The notes beneath the pieces are model-generated. The model saw only the letters and a program-made list of their open reading frames with translations. It did no database searches and was not told the origin of the DNA. A program made the position numbers and the translations under genes. A stretch of 29,559 nt of DNA. Source: a bacterium (lineage in GTDB: Bacteria; Zhuqueibacterota; QNDG01; JAFGCO01). The DNA is taken from the NCBI GenBank assembly GCA_016932575.1, contig JAFGCO010000024.1, positions 1-29,559 of the forward strand. The letters are read 5' to 3'. This document shows, one piece after another, positions 24,730-29,559 of the stretch. Every line of letters starts with the position of its first letter. The stretch's first letter is position 1.

Positions 24730-25497
24730 ATGGAAGCAAAATGCCCCAAAACCATACGAATCATTGAACTGCTTGAAGAAAATTTATCCAGGCATGAAAG
24801 AAAAGCGCTGGAAACACACATTGAGCAGTGTGAAACCTGCCGGTCTTTTCTTGAGGATTTTAATCAGATCGATCAGGTTTTAACTCATCATCAGCGGCCC
24901 AAAGCGCCTGATCATTTGATAACAGAATATCATCAGACAATGAATCGACGTTTTATGCCCGCTTCCAGACAAGCCGGCAGATCACGGATCCGGTCGTTTT
25001 TACTTTATCCGCCACCGGCGATGCGGTTTATCCAGGCGACACTCGTGCTGTTCATCGGAGTTTCAATCGGCTGGATATTATTTCACAAATCCTCGGCAGG
25101 TTCCCAGCAGCACGAAGCTGTGGTTCAAATCACGCCTTATAAAGCTTTGCAGATCCAGACTTTTTTTCATGAATCGGAAATATGGCTGCTGGATATGATG
25201 AATCTTCCTCAAAATGGAGATCTGGACATTCAAGACTGGAAAATGACTTATGATGAGGCTGAGCAGTTGCTCAGAAAGATAAACATCATTCGGGAGATCA
25301 ATGATTCCGTTTCAGACAGACGGTTGCAGCATTATATAAACGGACTGGAAATTCTGCTTTTGGAAATGATCAACGGGAAAAACGAAGATCATTCCGGGAT
25401 TGTACGGCAAATCAGGCAAACCATTATCGATTTGGATATGCTTTTCAGAGTGGATATGCTGAAAAAACGTTTGCCCACAGCCGCCCGACAAGTGTGA
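24730..25497 (+). CDS. Zinc-finger anti-sigma factor, single membrane segment
   Basis: The 255-residue protein starts with a zf-HC2 type anti-sigma domain: an early C5, then H31-x3-C35-x2-C38 in HIEQCETC (the HxxxCxxC signature). A single membrane segment lies at about residues 98-117 (FIQATLVLFIGVSIGWILFH). The outer part of ~135 residues is helical (LLRKINIIREIND, ILLLEMINGKNED). It would bind the sigma factor encoded 66 bases upstream and anchor it at the membrane. The 66-base gap contains repeat-like words (GTGAAAGCGAGAAAGCGTGAAAG at about 24666-24688 in pieces). The outer domain shows no recognised sensor fold. Confidence 0.85.
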   Translation: MEAKCPKTIRIIELLEENLSRHERKALETHIEQCETCRSFLEDFNQIDQVLTHHQRPKAPDHLITEYHQTMNRRFMPASRQAGRSRIRSFLLYPPPAMRFIQATLVLFIGVSIGWILFHKSSAGSQQHEAVVQITPYKALQIQTFFHESEIWLLDMMNLPQNGDLDIQDWKMTYDEAEQLLRKINIIREINDSVSDRRLQHYINGLEILLLEMINGKNEDHSGIVRQIRQTIIDLDMLFRVDMLKKRLPTAARQV

Positions 25498-25515
25498 GAT
25501 CGAAAAGGAGGAAAC

Positions 25516-27174
25516 ATGTTTCGATATATTTATCATTGCATATGGCGGCATAGAAGGCTGACATCCATTGCCATTCTTTTTGGATGGATCGTACTGAATC
25601 AAAATACAATCTGGGCCGATGATGGAGACGCGCTGTTTAAGAAAGCCAAAAAGAAAACGGTGGCTCAATCGTGGGACGAGGCGATCGCATTTTATGAAGA
25701 ATTTATTCACGAATATCAAGGACATAACAATGAGGATGACGCTTTCTTTTGGCTGGCCTACTGTCTGGAAAAGAAAATGCCAAATGATATTCAGGCATTC
25801 CTGGCATATGATGAGTTGATCCAGGCATTTCCGAAAAGCACATGGACAGATGATGCTGTCGTACATCAAATCGGGATGGCTGCCAGGTTTGTCGAATCCG
25901 GAAAGGAAGAATTTCGGGATTTTCTTCATGAAAAACTGAAGGATACCCATTGGCAAATCCGTCAGCAAGCTGCCATTGCTTTGGGAAAAATCAGGGATAA
26001 GAATGCATTGCCAATTCTCAGGAAAATGGCTGAGAATCCCGATTATTATGATCTGGTTTCGCCATTGATTCAAAATCTGGAAGGCAGGGAGGCCGATGAT
26101 GTTCCGGCAATTGCGGCAAAATCGTTAAAACGATCTGCATTTGAAGTGACAACCTCGGCAAAGGGACTGGAAGAAGCTGCAGAAAAGGAAGAGAAAACCT
26201 GGGACTGGTCCGGTGTATTGCCGACATTTCTTACCAAACGGCACCGTCAGTATCAATCCATGCTGAAAACTGAGGGAAAATGGACGCTCAATGAATTAAT
26301 TGATTTTGGCATGTGGACCATTCTTCCCACCAATGAATTCGAAATATACCGTCGTTTGTCCGGATATGACCGATCGGAATGGCTGCGTAAATACTGGAAA
26401 GTGCTGGATCCCACACCGGCCACACAGATAAATGAGGCCTTTGACGAATTCAAGCGAAGGGTGAATTATGCATACACCCATTTTTCCGAAACGTGGGATT
26501 ACCGGCATCTCACGTATAAGCGGGATATGTACCAGAGACTTGGCTGGCCAAATGCACCCTGGGATGCCCGTGGTGAAATTTATATTAAGTATGGCCCTCC
26601 CCAGTTTCAGACCATTCATGGCTGGCATACGGAAGAATGGTCATATTATAAGTATCATGTCGATTTTATTGTGAAACTTTATGAAACCAATATTTATCAT
26701 GAAGCAATTCAGCCGGGATCGTTGAGTTATTATTCGTATAAGGATAACATTGATTACGTGATTTCAAATTACATCAGCACTCCCGAGTTTCGTTATCATC
26801 ATGAATATAACGCTGATCCATTGAAGCTTAAGGAAAATCGGTTTTTTACAGAAGAGGGATTCTTGAAATTTGATTATTCAATTCCGATTAAAGAACTGGG
26901 CTATGAGAAGTCAGGCGATGTTTATCAGTTTGGCTATGATTTGACCGTTGTGGTGTTTGATGAAGATATGCGCGAGGTGATTCGCCAGGAAAAAGAAAAA
27001 ATGTTTCAGCGTGAAAACAGGCGGGCTTACAAAAAGGATCAATATTACTTAGATCAAATCCGGCTTCAGTTGGTTCCGGGGCCTTATCTGGTATCCATCC
27101 AGATTGATGATAAATATTCAAAAAAGCTGGGTATTTATATGAAAAATCTGGATACGAGCCGGCCTCCGGAATGA
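25516..27174 (+). CDS. GWxTD-domain protein with TPR/HEAT-like N-terminus
   Basis: The protein has 552 residues. A signal/anchor segment (about 14-34) is followed by TPR-like helices (WDEAIAFYEEFIHEY, DIQAFLAYDELIQAFPKS), then HEAT-type helices (WQIRQQAAIALGKIRDKNALPILRKMAENP, about 145-195). The C-terminal half has the GWxTD-domain pattern: WLRKYWKVLDPTPATQINE, YAYTHFSE, LGWPNAPWDARGEIYIKYGPP, although the naming GWxTD motif itself is altered. The last ~150 residues are a beta-rich domain. GWxTD proteins are typical of FCB-group bacteria and their function is not established. AAAGGAGG precedes the ATG, 18 bases after the anti-sigma gene, so it is probably a member or target of that regulon. 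Confidence 0.85.
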   Translation: MFRYIYHCIWRHRRLTSIAILFGWIVLNQNTIWADDGDALFKKAKKKTVAQSWDEAIAFYEEFIHEYQGHNNEDDAFFWLAYCLEKKMPNDIQAFLAYDELIQAFPKSTWTDDAVVHQIGMAARFVESGKEEFRDFLHEKLKDTHWQIRQQAAIALGKIRDKNALPILRKMAENPDYYDLVSPLIQNLEGREADDVPAIAAKSLKRSAFEVTTSAKGLEEAAEKEEKTWDWSGVLPTFLTKRHRQYQSMLKTEGKWTLNELIDFGMWTILPTNEFEIYRRLSGYDRSEWLRKYWKVLDPTPATQINEAFDEFKRRVNYAYTHFSETWDYRHLTYKRDMYQRLGWPNAPWDARGEIYIKYGPPQFQTIHGWHTEEWSYYKYHVDFIVKLYETNIYHEAIQPGSLSYYSYKDNIDYVISNYISTPEFRYHHEYNADPLKLKENRFFTEEGFLKFDYSIPIKELGYEKSGDVYQFGYDLTVVVFDEDMREVIRQEKEKMFQRENRRAYKKDQYYLDQIRLQLVPGPYLVSIQIDDKYSKKLGIYMKNLDTSRPPE

Positions 27175-27367
27175 AATCAGAAACAAGAAGTAAGAATCAA
27201 GACTGGGTCCTTTTATATTTTTACCGGAATATTTTTATATCCGAATCAATGTGAAATTATGAATATTTGCTTGACAATATGGATTAAAATCCCGATTTTT
27301 TCATTAAGAAATTTAAGTATCCAAAAATATAATTCACTCATCACCTGTTAGAGAACAATTTCAATAC

Positions 27368-27736
27368 AAGGGTGCTGTGCCATTAAAAAGCAATGAACAG
27401 AGAGGGGGGTGTAGAATGGCATGTTTTCTTACCTTACTGATTATCAGTGTTGTTGTTTCTGCAGTGTTGCATTTTGTATTTAAATTATATGTCAGGCCTG
27501 GTATAAACTCATTTATTTCAAAAGTGATTCTGGGTTATATTGGTGCCTGGCAGGGTTCAGCAGTTTTTGGAGAATGGCTCGTAAAAGTTTATGGTGTTAG
27601 TCTCATTCCAGCGATTCTGGGTTCTCTGGCTTTGTTGATTCTTATGGTTGATTTGGTGAAGACGGTAAAAACAAAATAATCATCATGAGATAAATAGACC
27701 GTCAGGTGTTCAATAATCAATCAGCACAGCACCCTT
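27368..27736. repeat. 13-bp perfect inverted repeats flanking a small gene
   Basis: AAGGGTGCTGTGC at 27368-27380 is exactly complementary to GCACAGCACCCTT at 27724-27736. The 369-base interval contains just one small gene (27416-27679). No target duplication is visible next to the arms and there is no transposase, so a minimal mobile element is only a possibility. Pairing of the two arms in the RNA would also enclose the gene. Confidence 0.55.
27416..27679 (+). CDS. Small membrane protein, GlsB/YeaQ-like
   Basis: From the ATG at 27416, preceded by AGAGGGGGG, the product has 87 residues with three hydrophobic stretches at about 3-20, 30-48 and 57-78. The ILGYIGAWQGSAVFGEW segment and the LIPAILGSLALLIL tail resemble the glycine-rich pattern of the GlsB/YeaQ/YmgE (transglycosylase-associated) family, small inner-membrane stress proteins. 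A GTG at 27377 would add 13 residues but has no binding site and starts inside the inverted repeat. The two arms of that repeat surround the gene. The family assignment is moderate. Confidence 0.6.
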   Translation: MACFLTLLIISVVVSAVLHFVFKLYVRPGINSFISKVILGYIGAWQGSAVFGEWLVKVYGVSLIPAILGSLALLILMVDLVKTVKTK

Positions 27737-28002
27737 TTTATTTCAGTAAGCATTAATATCCATCATCGAAAGAATATCGAAAAAATTACAGAAAACCTCT
27801 GGTAGTTCTTCATTTTTTGAACAGGCAGGCAAGTATTAAGTAATGACCAAATAGAGGAAATTTTATCTGGTTGCCATATTAGGAAAAAATGAGAGTTTTA
27901 CTATACTTGTACATCAGTTTTCTATATTTGGTCATAATCATATCTGGTTTTCAGGGGGTTAATAATAATTTTATTGAAGCGAGTGTTTTTAAAGGAGGCT
28001 AA
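27680..28002. other. AT-rich spacer
   Basis: These 323 bases hold the right arm of the inverted repeat (27724-27736) and otherwise ordinary AT-rich sequence. I see no small gene with a binding site, no clear terminator and no promoter I would defend. The last bases carry AAAGGAGG, the ribosome binding site of the gene at 28003. Confidence 0.6.
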
Positions 28003-28479
28003 ATGTCGTTTATTAAACAGAATAGAAATTCCTTAATTTTAGTTAGCCTGTTATTCATTTCTGTTATAATGAAATGTAACGATTCCAAAAATATCATCGG
28101 CATTACTGAAACTGATGAAAATGGTGCATTAATTGGTAAAGTTGACAATAATGACTGGTGTCCACCAAATTTTGACACAAATGAATTTAATATTCCTTCA
28201 TCATCTGGATTATATCCTGCCTATCCAAATCCAACAAATATAAGAACATCAATCCATTATGCTCTTTCAGAAATGGGGCAAATCAAAATTTTAATCACAT
28301 TGAAGCGTAATCGAATTATCCGCACATTGGTGGATGAAATGCAAGCTCCCGGTGAATATATAGTTATTTGGGATCTGATGGATGAAAATAAAAATTTGGT
28401 CGAAAACGGCATTTATCAGGCCAGTTTACATGTAAATGAAATTGTTATATGTTCAGGCGATATAAAAGTAAAATATTAA
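28003..28479 (+). CDS. Small exported protein consisting mainly of a FlgD/sorting-type domain
   Basis: The 158-residue product has a hydrophobic N-terminus (residues 10-23) ending at IMKC25. It could be a lipoprotein although Lys before the Cys is atypical. A short acidic linker follows. Residues 70-158 (LYPAYPNPTNIRTSIHYAL, APGEYIVIWDLMDENKNLVENGIYQASL) are a FlgD-Ig/type IX sorting-like domain. Unlike the other two proteins in the window with this domain there is no catalytic part. AAAGGAGG lies 4 bases before the ATG. It may be a free-standing adaptor, a degraded remnant of a larger cargo protein, or a lipoprotein with an Ig-like fold. Confidence 0.7.
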   Translation: MSFIKQNRNSLILVSLLFISVIMKCNDSKNIIGITETDENGALIGKVDNNDWCPPNFDTNEFNIPSSSGLYPAYPNPTNIRTSIHYALSEMGQIKILITLKRNRIIRTLVDEMQAPGEYIVIWDLMDENKNLVENGIYQASLHVNEIVICSGDIKVKY

Positions 28480-28644
28480 TTTGACCAAACAAAGCGGAAT
28501 TTATTATATTATTTTAACGGACACCCATAGTATACATGTTCATTCATGAATAAACGTAATTTTTATTATAAAACCAATCCATCACAATTCCGTAAAAAAG
28601 TATTGCCAATCAATAGATATTCAATATTAAAAGGAGACAGGATA

Positions 28645-29439
28645 ATGCTCAGCCATGAAATTGATTATAAGATCGTGGGCGATGATATGCAGATTGTTGA
28701 GATTGAGCTGGATCACGGAGAAACAGTCATTGCTGAAGCGGGTGCCATGAATTATATGGAAGATGGAATTGCATTTGAAGCTAAAATGGGTGATGGATCA
28801 AATCCGAGCGAAGGATTTTTAGGCAAACTGCTTGGCGCCGGACAGCGTGTCATTACTGGTGAGTCCATTATGATGACCCACTTTACCAATCATGGACAGG
28901 GCAAACGGCACGTGGCATTTGCAGCGCCTTATCCGGGTAAAATTATTCCCGTGGATTTGACAAAAACCGGCGGAGAAATTCTATGCCAGAAAGATGCGTT
29001 TCTGTGCGCAGCTCTTGGCACGCGGCTAAGCATTGCTTTTTCTAAACGTTTTGGTGCCGGACTCTTTGGTGGAGAAGGATTCATTCTTCAGCGTTTGCAG
29101 GGAGACGGGATGGCATTCGTTCAGGCTGGCGGAACCGTCATAAAAAAGACATTGAATCATGAAACATTGCGTGTGGATACAGGATGCATTGTGGCTTTTT
29201 CGCCCGGTATTGATTATGATATTCAGATGGTCGGTGGATTAAAGTCGATGTTTTTTGGGGGAGAAGGGTTGTTTTTAGCCACATTGAGCGGCAATGGTGT
29301 GGTGCTTCTTCAGAGTCTTCCATTTTCCCGTTTGGCTGACCGGATACTTCGTCATGCTCCTTCCCACGGGGGATCGAGGAAAGGGGAAGGCTCGGTTTTG
29401 GGTAAACTGGGAGATATTCTGGACGGGGACGGGTTTTAG
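28645..29439 (+). CDS. AIM24/TIGR00266 family protein
   Basis: From the ATG at 28645, with AAGGAG 9 bases upstream, the product has 264 residues. A longer frame from 28546 lacks a binding site there. The sequence follows the AIM24 family closely: [100 protein letters not shown] and [21 protein letters not shown]. These are tandem Gly-rich beta units of a trimeric double-stranded beta-helix-like fold. In bacteria the function is not established. The gene stands alone and ends directly against the repeat block at 29437. Confidence 0.93.
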   Translation: MLSHEIDYKIVGDDMQIVEIELDHGETVIAEAGAMNYMEDGIAFEAKMGDGSNPSEGFLGKLLGAGQRVITGESIMMTHFTNHGQGKRHVAFAAPYPGKIIPVDLTKTGGEILCQKDAFLCAALGTRLSIAFSKRFGAGLFGGEGFILQRLQGDGMAFVQAGGTVIKKTLNHETLRVDTGCIVAFSPGIDYDIQMVGGLKSMFFGGEGLFLATLSGNGVVLLQSLPFSRLADRILRHAPSHGGSRKGEGSVLGKLGDILDGDGF

Positions 29440-29559
29440 AGTCATAGAGTCGTTGGTTGAGAGACTGAGACGGAGAAGCGGAGCATGGGGGAAACGGAGA
29501 GAAAAAGAATCAAGAATCGAGAAACAAGAAGTAAAAAACCAGAAAAAGAACCAAAAAAA
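29437..29559. repeat. Degenerate repeat block at the right edge
   Basis: Immediately after the AIM24-type gene come GAGTCATAGAGTCG, then TCGTTGGTTGAGAGACT (exact copy at 23806-23822), ACGGAGA words, and finally the 34-base segment 29522-29555 that is identical to 560-593. The block begins at the stop codon and continues to the window edge. Confidence 0.8.

Noticed and set aside
27271-27299. TTGACA at 27271 as a promoter of the small membrane gene
   Set aside because: No acceptable -10 box lies at 16-18 bases; the position 17 bases on reads GATTTT.

Overview
The window reads as a chromosomal stretch of an uncultured bacterium of the FCB assemblage (KSB1, Calditrichota, Zixibacteria or similar). 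Three lines of evidence point there. Two large secreted proteins (973-2850 and 10821-12461) and one small one (28003-28479) carry or consist largely of a YPNPFN-type C-terminal sorting domain of the kind read by type IX secretion. A GWxTD-type protein sits behind an ECF sigma/anti-sigma pair. The spacers are full of degenerate word repeats often seen in genomes assembled from environmental DNA. The exact lineage cannot be fixed from the sequence alone. No rRNA, tRNA, CRISPR array or transposase was seen.

Layout. 1-234: start of a minus-strand membrane-anchored protein cut by the window edge. 235-972: repeat-rich spacer. 7134-973 (minus): a tight five-gene operon, in order ATP-grasp ligase, phosphatidylserine-decarboxylase-like protein, formyltransferase, B12-binding radical SAM protein, secreted glycoside-hydrolase-like protein with a sorting domain. 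7395-8647: a well-defined promoter, an ArsR-type regulator, a 56-residue Cys-rich/coiled-coil protein, and an exported AhpD/CMD-like protein. 8748-10718: ABC-F ATPase. 10821-12461 (minus): secreted SGNH esterase with a discoidin-like domain and sorting tail.

12761-19451: the most interesting part, an apparently complete biosynthetic cluster for a ribosomally made, post-translationally modified peptide (RiPP). It holds a PqqD-type recognition protein, a radical SAM/SPASM maturase, a 55-residue three-Cys precursor whose start lies inside the maturase gene, an HPr-kinase-like kinase, a S24/S26 peptidase fused to a GNAT acetyltransferase, an ABC exporter without a peptidase domain, and a NTP_transf_5-type nucleotidyltransferase. 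Most of these genes overlap, so they are probably translated together. The proposed flow is: PqqD binds the YxxPxI leader, the SPASM enzyme modifies the Cys-containing core, the kinase, acetyltransferase or nucleotidyltransferase add groups, the peptidase domain trims, and the ABC protein exports. A small PsbP/Mog1-like protein (19598-20062) follows.

20232-22469 (minus): membrane pyrophosphatase of the K+-dependent type, ending at a UUCG-loop terminator shared with the converging gene. 22763-23521: methyltransferase. 24100-27174: ECF sigma factor, zinc-finger anti-sigma factor and GWxTD/HEAT protein. 27416-27679: small membrane protein between 13-bp perfect inverted repeats. 28003-28479: small exported protein made mostly of a sorting-type domain. 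28645-29439: AIM24/TIGR00266 protein. The spacers at 471-906, 22655-22720, 23522-23915, 24660-24700, 27176-27203 and 29437-29559 share a set of degenerate repeat words, including a 34-bp exact repeat present near both ends of the window.
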